Both the position numbers and the translations under genes were made by a program. Shown here one piece after another: positions 11,981 to 24,000 of a stretch of 64,000 bases of DNA (its first letter is position 1; every line of letters begins with the position of its first letter). The stretch spans positions 12,428,316-12,492,315 of the forward strand of contig OW203768.1 in NCBI GenBank assembly GCA_934045905.1, read 5' to 3'. This DNA comes from Leuctra nigra (Eukaryota; Arthropoda; Insecta; Plecoptera; Leuctridae). Below the pieces are notes generated by a model that was given only the letters and a program-made list of their open reading frames with translations, did no database searches and had not been told where the DNA came from.

Positions 11981-14900
11981 ATGGTAGCTTTGTTGAAACA
12001 GTGTTGTTGTGGATGTTCGTTGAAGACTGGTAGCATCATCATTGGTATTTTGTATGTGGTGAGTACTACTTGAAGGACTTTTGTTTTTGTGGGCTGGGCT
12101 GACGGCTGGAGGCCACTTGTTGAATACAACAAACCAAATGGCAATGAAGTAGTAAGTAACTGAATCAAGCCAGCAAAAAGATCTACATTTGCTTTATGTT
12201 TATCTTGTAATAGTACAAACATTATTTATGAAATATGGTTTTTACTGATTACTTGTTAACTTTAAATTTAAATAGTTTGTTTAAGTTAAAATGTTTAGCT
12301 TGTTAAAAACATAAACATTCAATATTTACGTTAAAATGTTTAAATTGTTCAAAAACATAACATTCAATGCATTTAATGCATTGTTGATATTGCTCAATTA
12401 TGATATTGGCTTTAAAGTAGACTAAAAAATAATTCTTAATTATTGTTGCGGATAGTAAAAAGAACTGGAGGACCTTGATAATGTTCATTCCAAAACATAA
12501 GCAAATAAAATAACATTTTTTGATCACGCCGGTCTGTTATGAGCATTCCTCGAGGCTCTTCATGTTCTATATTGTCGTGATCGCTCGTCATTTCCCGACG
12601 TAATGTCCTGTAGATAGTTTAATATTTCAAATGGAAAGCTACAATTACATTGAACATTGTAGCACGAAGCTTTTTGCAGGAAATATGGTGAAATACAATT
12701 GTTAATAACTGGAGTGGCATTTTACCACGGGGTTTAAAATAGCCATACTAAATTATTTTTATTGCTTTTGTGAGAAAACAACAGTTGTGGAATCAACAAA
12801 ATGCAGGCGAAAAACACAATTATTCTACGATTGGAAATTCGGAATGTCTTAAGAATTTAGAAGACTTCCCATATTATACCAACATACTCCTTTTGTGTAC
12901 CTCTATAGTACTCTTACTGTTGACTTGTTGATAACAATCTTAATAAAGACATACAGCTGTATTTACTATCAGCACAATACCGAGGTCCTGCAAAGTTTGC
13001 TGATTATCATCACTCATCAGGAGCGAGTCTGTCACACCCACCCTTCTCTCTCCCTAGCAAACACGTGTCTACATTCCTACACCCAACCCCCTACCTTCCA
13101 AGGACACTGGGGATTTTAATCCATTTAAATTCCTTCAACCACCGAAATGTCACACCCTGGGGGGCGAGGCAATACACGTTTCTTTCTGAAGAATTTTTGT
13201 CTCACTTTGATTTCCTAAATATATGAAATTATTATCTTCTTGGATTTGCAATATCAATGACTCATTCAGTTCCTCAGGTGTCCTCAGTCGAAAAATAAAC
13301 GAACAGTTGACTGAACTTTTTTGCGCCAACAGATATACACAAATTTTAGATTCGTGCATTCCATAAAATGTAAACATGCAATTTTGTATGGTTGGAGGGA
13401 GGGAGGGGAGCAAGTAAAAACAAAATTCAAAAGAAAGGGATAGGCTAATAAATATTTGATGGCATTATCTGATGAAGTCTATTACTAACTCGTCATCTAA
13501 CCTTAGTAGCTAAGCTCTGATTTCATTGATGAAAATGATTGATTGTCAAGGAACCTGACCAGCAGTCAATCCGTATCGTTCAAATACCGTTTTTACTTTG
13601 GCCAGCGAACCTTTGTTATCATATAAAGAGGGGTAATCGGGAGGAGGTACCCCCCCCCCCCCAACCTAGGTGGATTTCAGGGGGATATCCTTCAGAGGGG
13701 AAAGGCTGGCCCCAGGGCAATGGTCGTTTTGCCTCTTTTCAAATTAAGAGGCAAAAATCACCAATATGCAATATATAAATATGCAATTTTGTATGGTAGG
13801 AGGGAGGGGGGGGGGGGGGGGGGGGGGGAGCATGTAAAAACAAAATTCGGAAGAACTGGATTGGCTTAAAAATATTTGATGGCATTATCTGATGAAGTCT
13901 ATGCTAACTTGTCGTCTAACTCTAGTAGCTGAGCTCTGATTTCATTGATGAAAATGATTAATTGTCAAGGAACCTGACCAGCAGTCAATCCGTTTCGTTC
14001 AAATACCGTTTTTACTTTGGCCAGCGAACCTTTGTTATCATATAAAGAGGGATAATCGGGAGGGGGAACCCCTCCCCCCAACCTAGGTGGATTTCAGGGG
14101 ATATCCTTCTGAGGGGGCAGGCTGGCCCAAGGGCAATGGAAGAGGCAAAAATCACCAATTTATGTCAATAGCAATTTTATAGTGAATGGGAAACACTCTG
14201 GGACAAAACTAATGAATCTGATATTCTTCAGATCGGTGGGCTGTACATCGTGGTGTCGACTGGCATTGCTCTGACAGCGATCAACAACACCGACGGTTTG
14301 GGCAACGTCCTCGGTGGGTTGGCCAATTCCAGTGCCAGTTCCGATGCGGAATTGAGCGACCTGTTCTCCAAGCTTCAGGAGAGCGTCAAATTGAACCAAT
14401 CCACGCTCAACGGTATGACCTTGGACTAACAGCGAAGTTCGAAAGTTGCTGTTCTATTGACCCTTTGAAAAAGCTGTGATGATGACAACCTAATCTGATT
14501 CATCAAGGAGCTGGAAAAATTTGAAATAAAATTTGACAAATATTTCAAAACAATGGCAGTGGTGACGGTTTGTTCCGATGTTCCGATGGTTTGTTTCGTT
14601 TGTTGCCTCCAGAAGATGAAGGTAGTAACACCTTCGAAACGTCACGAACGGTCCTTATCAGGGCCACCGGCACTTTCATCGGAACAAACCGTCACCACAT
14701 GCAATCACCCGATGGTTCCAAAAACGTCCACGACATTTCAAAACAAAATTAAAATCTTAATCAAATGCTTGAACTTTGTAAGTTCTTGACAGATGTCAGA
14801 AAATTAGCAAAATCTCCTAAAATCCCCATTTGCTTATTTGAATTTGATGGGAAAAATGGTTTATTTTAATTTTTCAACTAATCGCAGGATTTTGCTCAAA

Positions 14901-17900
14901 ACTATACGCGGACCGCATATAACAACTATTGACGTAGAATATCGGAGAATTATCTGTGCAAAAGTCAAAAGATGAAGGGGCAATGTTGAAAGCATGCATT
15001 GCTACGGTATTGACAGACTTGGGTAAATTACTTTTTAAAAGTAGTGAGATTATATTACTTATTACTTGGAAAAAAATGTAATAAAACTACTGGTAAATTA
15101 CTACTTCAGAAATGTAATGAAATTACTTTACTTTTTAAGCTAAAAAGTAGTGAAATTACTCTCAAAAATTACTTTTTCCAGAAATTTTTAACCAAAGGGA
15201 AAATTATTGGATGGGGATACAAATAAGAATGTTTAAGAAGTCACAATAAGAGCGAAGTAATTTTAAGCCTTTTCCGTTTGTCAATTTATTACCATTATTT
15301 TGTACTCTGTGTGACTTTGCGTAGTGGAAATTCAAAAATAAGCCTGGTGAGTGTTGTTATCTGTCCATATTTTTGAAAATTACATACAAACGTGAAAATG
15401 TGGGCGAGGCTCACGGTAACGCGTTACAAATGTCAAATTACTCTGATAAAAGTAGTGAGATTATATTACTTATTACTTGGAAAAAAATGTAATGAAATTA
15501 CTGGCTCGTTACCCAAAAAAGTAATTTCGTTACAGTAATGCGTTACTTTCGTTACGTTACTACCCAAGTCTGGGTATTGATACGTCTCGTTTGCTTCCAG
15601 ATCTGTCGTGGTATCTGACCGCCAACCTCGTCATCCGATCGATTGAGCTGATCCTCTCCATTCTCATGTTGGTTGGAGTTGTGAAGGTGAGTGACATAGA
15701 CAATCATAGACAATCAGTCTTGGGACACACCAGCTGGGTACACTTTGCCAGGGAACTTTTACAAACATAGGCTATTTTCTCTGGAAGCTTTAAAGGGCTT
15801 CAGTAAAGGAAGGTGAACATGATTAGGTAACTATTTAAGAGTCGACAGTACTCACAGAAAATTTCGAAATTTTCCTAGAAAAATCCTAGAAATGCATGAA
15901 AATGCATTAGCTCGGGGTTGAAGGTGACATTTGTGACATTTAATCGTGTGTTGCATGTTGCCCTACTGCTGTGAAGTAAGTTATTTTAATTAAAATATTG
16001 AAAACCACAAAAAACCATAAAAAGGCCGTCCCTACTTTTTTCTTAACGGCTTGCCCGATTGTTTTCAAAATTTAACAGCATAGAGATAAAGAGTAAATCT
16101 GTGTCTCTAAAAATCCAAAAAAATAATAAAAAATGTTTTTTCTCGTTTTGAGGAAGTGCTAACATGGGCAATATACGAGTCTTTTTGGCACCTGTGCCCT
16201 GAAATAACTAAACAAAAAAAAAACGTTGGGGCTACTAGAGACACAGATCTACTCTTTATCTATAAGCTGTGAAAATTTTAAGACAATCGGTACCTAAAGC
16301 CGTTTAGAAAAAAGTAGGGGCCCCCTTTTTGTGCTTCATAAAACATGGATTTAATTAACCATCGTAGACTCTTAAAGTGTTTTTTTTAAATTGTCTGGAC
16401 ACAAAAATTAGACAAATTGAGTACAATTCGAGCTCATTAAAACTAAAAATGACATACAATGGAATACAACCTCCGATCCAACCTCAAAGCGTTAAATATG
16501 ATTTTACAAAATTCAGTCATAATAAAGGTATGAGGTAGGACCAGAAATCGAAATGTGTACTCCAGTGTTTGGAATATTTTAGTTCAGTAAGTTTGAGATG
16601 TGCCATTGATTTAAAAAATTTTACTTGTGTGACGACATAACTAAAAGTAACTCATTAAGGACAGTAGATTGTAAGTAGTTGTATGCAGGAAATACAATAA
16701 AAAGCCTGTGAGCTTTGTCTGGCCATTTCCTATATCAATTGAATAGCGTAATGATATTTGATGAGAGGAGTGATGCAACCTTGGTATTGCATTCATATTA
16801 CCTAATAATATGTTGCATGAGAGTTGTTGCTGTATAAACCTTCGAACAGCAGTCAAGTAAAATACATAAACCTATGTGATCCAAGTTTCTCCATAAAACA
16901 AATTTGTCAGTAATTTGCAATAGATTAACAAATTAGTGACATTAAATAGGTAAGGATAAGTGATTTTTTATGTCATCATTCAATCAATCATTCATTCAAT
17001 TTAATTGCTCAGAACTAACATTGCAAAATCGAATAACAATAATAATTTTTTGCAAAGAACTGGTGATATGAATACTCCAACGTTAATCTCAAGCGGCGAC
17101 ATGGTTACATTACATGTTATACATGTTATACATGTTGCAACATGGGTCTCGACAAGATGTTTTGTTGGCACTTTGAAATTGTGAGGTGCTTAGAGGAGTA
17201 TTTTTTTGAAATATTCAACTTTTTTTAATATTTGACATTTTGGGGTGAGGGAGGCATGCGCCCTCCTAGCCCCGTAGGGCTTCTTTTGTTTTTGGCACTT
17301 TAAAAAAAATTTTCTCTTTAATTCTCCCTAGGGAGAAATAAAAATGTTGCGGTGTTTAACATAATATGAAAAAAATGGGGTGCGCAAGCGCCCCCCTTCC
17401 CCCCCCCCCCCCCCCCCTCCCCCTCCCAGCGCCCATGAGCGACGACGTACTGAACCAAACTCTAAATATTTTCCAGGACAAGCCCAAGTTCTTGCCGCCA
17501 TGGATCGTGTTCGCCCTCATCATACTGGCGCTCTCGACGATCGAGTACATCGTTCTCGGAGTGCAGTACGCGATGCACGAAATGGTCATTCAGGCAACCT
17601 CGCACTTCTTCGGCCTGGCCGTCGGCATATGTAAGTGTCTTATACTGCGACTGTCTTATACTTAAGACAGTCACGAGTTTGTTGAAAATGTGCGCCATGC
17701 GGAAATAAGCCGCCACACAACGATTTCAGCTACTTTATCATTGATAAAAAAACAGATTTCACTTGCTTTTGCATAGTCAGACATTTTCGCATGCAGTTTT
17801 GATTCGAGAATAGGCACAGAGGATACGTTAATTGTGGGCGAGCGTGCTAGGGTAAGACGGTTACACATTTAAACGTCAACTGTGCGTTTACACGTTTATG

Positions 17901-19146
17901 TGAATCGTAAAAGGTGACACTTTTTTGTAATAGGTGCAATTACATACTCAAAATATTTTGTCAATTAGCTGAAAACTAGTTGTTACATAATGTCTTTATA
18001 TTTTGTAAAGTTATTGATATTTAAAGAGTAATTGAAATGTGGAATCTGGAAGATATTCAAGGCAGTGTACAATTTTAGCAGTTAGAGTGTGGATAAGCTC
18101 TCAAGTATGTCACAATTCTCTTGAAATCAACAAATACGCTACCATTATAGTCTACCATTTATACCACCCATTTTTAATCTACCATTTACTTCAGTATGCT
18201 TTATTGATCCGCTTTGTGATACAATACACGGTGGCAGAACGTATAATATGATAATAGTATCTCAAAATGATAAAGTAGTAATAACAATTACTAATAGTAC
18301 CTTATTGAATTATGAATCATTCATTTGGTTAGGAAAATTATACTTAAGAGAAAACTATTTAAATTTGGCTAATTATTTTGCTCAATCCAAGAAAAAGAAG
18401 ATAGCAATATACATAGTTTGAAGATGACAGTTTAATGGACAGGACAGGCAACTTGCATAACAGTATTCAAATGATGTAGAAAGGTTCCAAAATACCCAAA
18501 TGTTCCATGTTACACATTGAAGTGTGTGAGTCGCTGCTATAGCCTTTTTGGGAAACAGCTGTAACAGTGCTAAGTTTGTAAAATAAAAAGTTTGCGGACG
18601 CACGGCGATTAAGGGGATAAATTTTTGCCTACGATAACAAGGGGGGGGGCTCCCAATACAATGCGGGTCCGGAGCGCATAGCCCCGGGAAATTTGAAATT
18701 CAGGATTGCATTTGGTGACTTTCTACGCAATTTGTGCACAATTTTAAAAGCCAATTTTTTACTTTCATGAAAAAAGCGTGAGGGGACGCATCCACCCTCG
18801 TCCGCCTCCAAATTAACCACTGCTCTGCAGAACATTAATGTACAAATGGCAAAACACTGAACCAGTAGATGTTGGTGGGGAAGGGGAATACACCTCCCCC
18901 ATCACAGGCACTGCAACAATGACTTCAATTCATTTTACATTAATTTTATAATTATTCAATTAAATTTCCGACGTCACACATCTTCCACGCAACTTGCACC
19001 GAGTATACAATCATCATTTTACAAACGTGTCGTTGTTTTCAGGTCTCGGCTTGTACTTCATCTACGTCGTCTACAGTCACTACCGAGCTCTGCAGAGCGA
19101 AACGGAACGACCGAAATATGACGCAGCACCGCAGAACCAAATCTAG
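11981..19146 (+). CDS. four-pass membrane protein, cluster gene A (200 aa)
   Basis: Five exons: 11981-12058, 14232-14412, 15601-15686, 17477-17630 and 19043-19146. Phases are 0,1,0,1 and all junctions are GT-AG. The start is the only ATG in frame with the conserved head MVALLKQCCCGCSLK, whose cysteines could be palmitoylated. Four hydrophobic segments lie near residues 18-42 (TM1), 89-113 (TM2, with R-S-I-E), 124-148 (TM3) and 156-180 (TM4), followed by a tail with VVYSHY and ending NQI. The first loop (residues about 43-86, mostly exon 2) is short and Ser/Leu/Asp-rich. Fold and length resemble the insect DUF4728/pasiflora-like tetraspan proteins, some of which act at septate junctions. That family link is from memory, and the function here is inferred. 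It is the first and most diverged short-loop member. Intron 1 holds a 0.4-kb tandem duplication, and intron 2 a hAT-type MITE. Confidence 0.87.
13379..14150. repeat. about 410-bp tandem duplication in gene A intron 1
   Basis: The block 13379-13787 recurs as 13788-14150. Both begin with CAATTTTGTATGG and a G-rich run, then TAAAAACAAAATTC, then a copy of the CCAGCAGTCAATCCG MITE core, then a GGGGATATCCTTC block. The second copy has a 27-base poly-G expansion near 13803-13829. The duplication ends about 80 bp before the exon 2 acceptor. Confidence 0.85.
14552..14698. repeat. inverted repeat in gene A intron 2
   Basis: GGTGACGGTTTGTTCCGATG at the left has its reverse complement at about 14678-14697, with some 110 bp between them. 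A related GTCATCGGAACAAACC string occurs near 607. It is probably a small foldback or MITE remnant. Confidence 0.55.
15014..15572. mobile_element. hAT-type non-autonomous element with 8-bp TSD
   Basis: The element starts CAGACTTGGGTAA and ends TACCCAAGTCTG. It is flanked by perfect direct repeats GGTATTGA at 15006-15013 and 15573-15580. An 8-bp target duplication with CAG...CTG ends is typical of the hAT superfamily. The 559-bp interior is AT-rich, with repeated AAAGTAGTGAGATTATATTA segments and no transposase. Its right end is only 20 bp (after the TSD) from the gene A exon 3 acceptor. Confidence 0.9.
16013..16333. mobile_element. foldback element in gene A intron 3
   Basis: The left arm, with CCTACTTTTTTCTTAACGGC and a following AGAGTAAATCTGTGTCTCT, pairs with a right arm containing AGAGACACAGATCTACTCTT and GCCGTTTAGAAAAAAGTAGG. 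Arms are about 90-100 bp with several mismatches. The interior is AT-rich and has no ORF. Confidence 0.75.
17398..17428. repeat. poly-C rich tract before gene A exon 4
   Basis: A run of about 30 pyrimidines, mostly C, ends about 50 bp upstream of the exon 4 acceptor (ATTTTCCAG, 17468-17476). Similar G or C homopolymers occur in other introns of the cluster. It may be read as an extended pyrimidine tract or may be a length-unstable repeat. Confidence 0.7.
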
Positions 19147-20890
19147 AGATTTCTGCGATGAGACAAGAAGTTTTTTTTTCATTTCGCATAATTCTATTTT
19201 TGACTTAAAGTAATCGCTCACATTTTATAAAACACGGAACTTCATAAGTAACTTTTCTCTTTGCTTTTCAATGATGACCGAATAGCAGAGAAGCATGTAC
19301 GGTCACGTGATTGTTGTCAATCAATCTTCACGCAGCTCTCTGCTTTCACTTGATAGCGTGTCCGTGTTTCAGGTAGTAAAAGAAAAGAATTTAGGTATTC
19401 CTTCAATTATATAAGCCATCTGAACAAGCTTTTGTATTATTGTATATGTGGTTTGATTTTATAATTTCGTTATGATTTACATACTTCTAATTTGTCAGCA
19501 GTACATACAGGTACAAGTACTTATAAAGTAATCGCTCACTTTTCATAAAGGTAGAAAAAGAAAATAATGTAGGTATTTTTTGTAAGCCATCTCCAGCTTT
19601 TGTATTATTGTTAGTGGTTTGATTTTATAATGATTTATATAATTCTAATTTTATTAGCAGTACATACAATATGTAAGTTAAGTACTTATAAGTAATAGCT
19701 CACATTTCATAAAGGTACTACCAGAAAAGATTGTACCTAAGTATTTTTTTAATTATGTAAGACATCTGAACAAAGTTTTGCATTATTTTCAATATACAAT
19801 TAATTAATAAAGTAACTTTAATAATAAAATCAATAAAAACGTAGCGTTGATTTTCCTAAATTTCCAAATGTCCTGTCAACAAGTCCACCAAGCTTTAGTT
19901 GCGTCATTATTATGTGGCCCTATTTTCTTCTTCAACAATAAATTTGTCAATACATTGATCTATTTCATCCTTAAATGCCAATTTGTTTTCCCGTGTGAAC
20001 CTTATCCTTAGCTAGCACTTAAGGCACTACATATTTTGTCATCAAGTTTGGCATGTTGTCGGGGTAAGGGGTGCTTGTCCCCCCCCCCCTGGAATTTCAC
20101 AAAGGCGAAAAAATATGGAAAATACGCAAAATATGAAGGTTTTGTTTACCATTTTGGCGCCACCTGAAAATTTTAGGCTATCTTCTAATGATGTAAGTTC
20201 TTCTAAAAAAAGTTTAAAAATATCGGTAAAATCGGAATGAAACATAATTTTTAAGCTTTTGCAAGTTCAAAACGCACCAAAATACTTGGAATTTAGTTAA
20301 AATTTACCAAGCGCTTCACAGGGCTAAAAATAATAAATCGGAATACAACACATACTTGGCTTTTGCATGTTCAAAACGCACCAAAAATTCTTAGAATTTC
20401 GTTAAAATTTACTAAACTGCCCCCAGAACCGCCCGTGCCAGTGCTGAATATATATTTTTATACGAATTGGAAAATGAACAATGCAAAATTGTCATGTAGT
20501 TATCAGCTTTTTTATTCAAAATATCTGATTCTGAACATTTTGTTATAGGGGTAATCTACAAAAACATAATTTTTGAGTTAGAAACATGATAATTCAGTTT
20601 TTAATTCTCTATTCTCTAAATACAATAATACAATTTACTAGGTATTGCATCTATAAACTGACCCCCACATATGTATCATGCAGGCCACCCACATGTGACT
20701 CCCTCATAATTTCGATCTTTCGCCAAACAAAAAAGCGCGATCAACATCCCAATTGGCGAATCCCAATAATAGAACTCTGCAAAAAGAATTGTAAAAAGCA
20801 GAGGAAGTCCGGACATCACAAAAACATCACGCCACACGGGATGGGAGAGCACACGATCAAAACAACATTAGCCGTGTAGAGACGGCGACG
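19147..20890. other. gene A 3' flank and A-B spacer
   Basis: No further gene was seen. About 19380-19760 contains three diverged direct repeats of a block with GTATTATTG, GTTTGATTTTATAA and GCAGTACATACA, so part of the 3' UTR or flank has been locally duplicated. A poly-C run lies at about 20079-20088. The gene B promoter block begins near 20810. Confidence 0.5.
19806..19837 (+). terminator. candidate gene A polyadenylation signals
   Basis: AATAAA hexamers at 19806-19811 and 19832-19837 lie about 660-690 bp beyond the gene A stop, within AT-rich sequence. Either would give a long AT-rich 3' UTR. No cleavage site can be fixed from sequence alone. Confidence 0.4.
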
Positions 20891-20898
20891 CCCCTACA

Positions 20899-20950
20899 TG
20901 ACGTCACGTTTGATCGACAGCATCGACCTAGCGTCGGCCGGCGTCAGTAA
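20899..20950 (+). promoter_or_regulatory. gene B core promoter: TGACGTCA and TCAGT initiator
   Basis: A perfect CRE-like palindrome TGACGTCA lies at 20899-20906. The initiator TCAGTAACAGTTGGGAC follows, with its A at 20946, 58 bp before the ATG. The same arrangement is present in gene C, and the initiator block in D and E. No TATA box is seen. CREB/ATF-type control is an inference from the motif. Confidence 0.5.
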
Positions 20951-21003
20951 CAGTTGGGACAGAGTCGGGTTGACATCGTGTGCAGAAGGAGGATTGTTCC
21001 AAG

Positions 21004-24000
21004 ATGGTGGCGTTGCTGACACAATGTTGTTGTGGGTGTTCCTTAAGGACAGGGACCATCATCATCGGTGTGCTGGCTGTGGTAAGTAGGGGCCCGAATA
21101 GTGGGGCCCTTTTAGGTCCATCGTGAGGGGAGGCGTTCCGTTTAAGTTTCATGCAGGGGCTCGTGATCATTTTTAGTACTTTCTTTACTGACGAGCCCTC
21201 TGTTTAAGTTTTATAAAAAACATGTACACTCGACAATTCATAAAACGGTGTTTGAACGAAACAGTTTGGCTGCTATATCAGGTTCATTGACAATCAATCC
21301 TTGTTATTATCAATGCAATCAGAGCTCACCTACTAGAAGTAGATGACGAGTAAGTATAGACTTCATCGGAAGACGCCATCACATTTTTTTCAGACAATCC
21401 ATTTCTTTCAAATACCGTTTTATGAATTGTCGAGTGTACTACCGAGACATGGCAAAACAAAATGTGATCATTGAACAACTTTGAATGACTGCTAGTGTCA
21501 GATTTCGTAACAATCAATCCTTGTTATTATCATTGAAATGTGAGGTCACCTACTAGAGTGAGATAAGGAGGTCGCATGGACTAACTTCTGAAATATAACA
21601 AATAAGTGCCAAAAGCGCATACAAAAAGTCCAAATACCAATTTGAATTTTTCCCGGGCTTGTTCGGACCCACGCTTCCATTATTTTCATGAGAACAAGGT
21701 TTGCCGCCAAAACACTTTTTAGGATGACATGTGGGCATATCGGTCTCCAGACCTTGAGCCCCTTGTTAGCAAATGACAGCTCATATCTGGCTTCAAGTCT
21801 CTGGATATTCAAAGAACACCGACATACTTTTCTTCCAGAACGATCGGTTTTTGCGTGAAAAAGTTGTCAACAAATTTCGTAAAATTACATGTTTTTCGTG
21901 TAATTTCGTAATTACACGATTTAGAATGTTTGAAATAAGTGAAAACACACAGAAAATCAATAGTACTTACTCCTCCCTTTAAAAAGTATTAATCAATCAC
22001 CCTTTAGAACATCAACATGTCTAAAATTAATAGTATAATAATTTGATTGCTTTGATTTAAATTAATTTATATTTAAAATCAAATTCAAACTAAATTAAAT
22101 TTGACGATTGATTTTGATATTTTTTCTGGAATACCTATAGGTACTATCCGAGTATTTTTTTACTGTTGACTAATTTATACGACAATTATGAAAATTATGT
22201 GTGTTGGTAAGAATGTTGTGAAATGGCGATAATTTTCACACCTCCTACGTTGTGCTTTAGAATGTCACCAGATATGCGTGCGCAGAAGAAATCATTAGAA
22301 AATAATCAATACCTAAATATAACGCAGTCGGTATAGGAACGAGGGGCCCATGGAAATGTGGGACTGGGGACCAGACTACGGAAATAAATAGATTTCCCGA
22401 TATGATTTGTGTTGCATGCCTATTGCCCTGGGTCAATTGAATCCCCCCCCCCCCACTTACCTTCATTTTATGGATTGGACAACAATATGCACTTTAATTA
22501 TTAAAACCAACGAGCCATAAAACTGTAGATTCTTTGATAATTAAAACAGGCATGCTAAAATCGTGTTTAGTTTTTTTTAATAAGGTCATGTATGTAGTGG
22601 TTTGACCTTTAACACTGACGGGCTGCAAACACACGGGACGTTTTTTTCATGCCCAGACGCGGCGTGGAAAAATCCACGACGTTTTACTTGGTCGAACACA
22701 CGGGGCATGAAAAAACAAGCGACGTTTTTCTTTTGTCGCGACTGGCCGGCATGGAAAAACACGCCGCGTGAAAAAACCGCCTCGTGTGTTCGCTCCAGAT
22801 TTAATGCTACCTATATGTTTGCAGTCTTAGACCGTTATTTTTTACCACAATACAAATGCCAAAAAATGCTTCATTAATTGGCTATTTCACGACCATTAGT
22901 TTGGCTTCCCATGGGTGGAGTGGGTGGGGTTGGGGGAGGGGAGGGGAGGTCACGGGTCTCAGTTGGTCTCAGCGGTCTCAGCACACTCCTAAACCGGCCC
23001 TGAACGCCCTGAACGGAACTCACTGATGAGTGATGAACGCCTGACAGGAGCACTCGCAACTTTTCTCGTGTTCATTATGTTTGCCTTGATTTGTGCATTT
23101 TCGGTTTTACAAACAATTGACTAAAAATTATGGAAATAGGTGGGTACCAATAGTAAAACTCTATTTCTGAAGCAAAAATAGAATATTTAAACAATTCTAA
23201 AATTAAAATACATAAAAATAAGATGTTATAAAAATGATTAGAAATTACAATGCATTAAATCAAAGAGTAGACCAAGTTAAATCATTTTTCAACGGAGATA
23301 AAATTTCACCTTCAATGTAATTTCAAATACCTAATCTGATCAGGTAATGTCTCAGATCGTGAAAATTATTAGTTTCTGCCTTCTAGACCCCACGGTCTCT
23401 ATGTAGGACTAGGAGAACAATGCTAGTCCACCACTGAAGTCAAAGCCTAAATGGATATTAGATCAATAACTATCCCCCACCGCGCCCGGCAGTAAAAATA
23501 TACACGAACTCCAACACTATCAACAGACGTGTATACAAACCGCTGGCAGCTTGCCAGCAATGGAACACCTTTTGAAAAAATAGTTCTTCAGCATCAAAAG
23601 TTCTGTTGAAAAATGTCAATTCAATTTCACGTCGGAAATACTTGCAACCCTTTATAAACTAAAAAATAGATACACTTCTAAAAAAACGATAAAAAATAAT
23701 AAAACGTCAAAATAAAAAATAACATAAAATTAAGATGTGCTTCAAACTTTCACAAGACTGGCTCTCCTCCCTACAGGGGCCCCTAAATCTTGACATCTCG
23801 AAACTGTTACTTGGAGCTAAGTTCCTTCCATATGCGACTCCTCAATTGGATGTGAGAATAACTTTGTCCCAGTTTATTTTTTCTTTACATAATAAAGGCC
23901 TGATGTCTGAAATCATCACTGTAGATCATGCACACAAAAAGAGATGATAGCATTATATTAAACGTTGCCGGCAGATGCATGCTATTTCTTTGCGAAATAG

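Noticed and set aside
17366..17665. 99-codon frame starting at 17366 as a stand-alone gene
   Set aside because: It only extends gene A exon 4 into the poly-C intron tract and past the donor at 17631.
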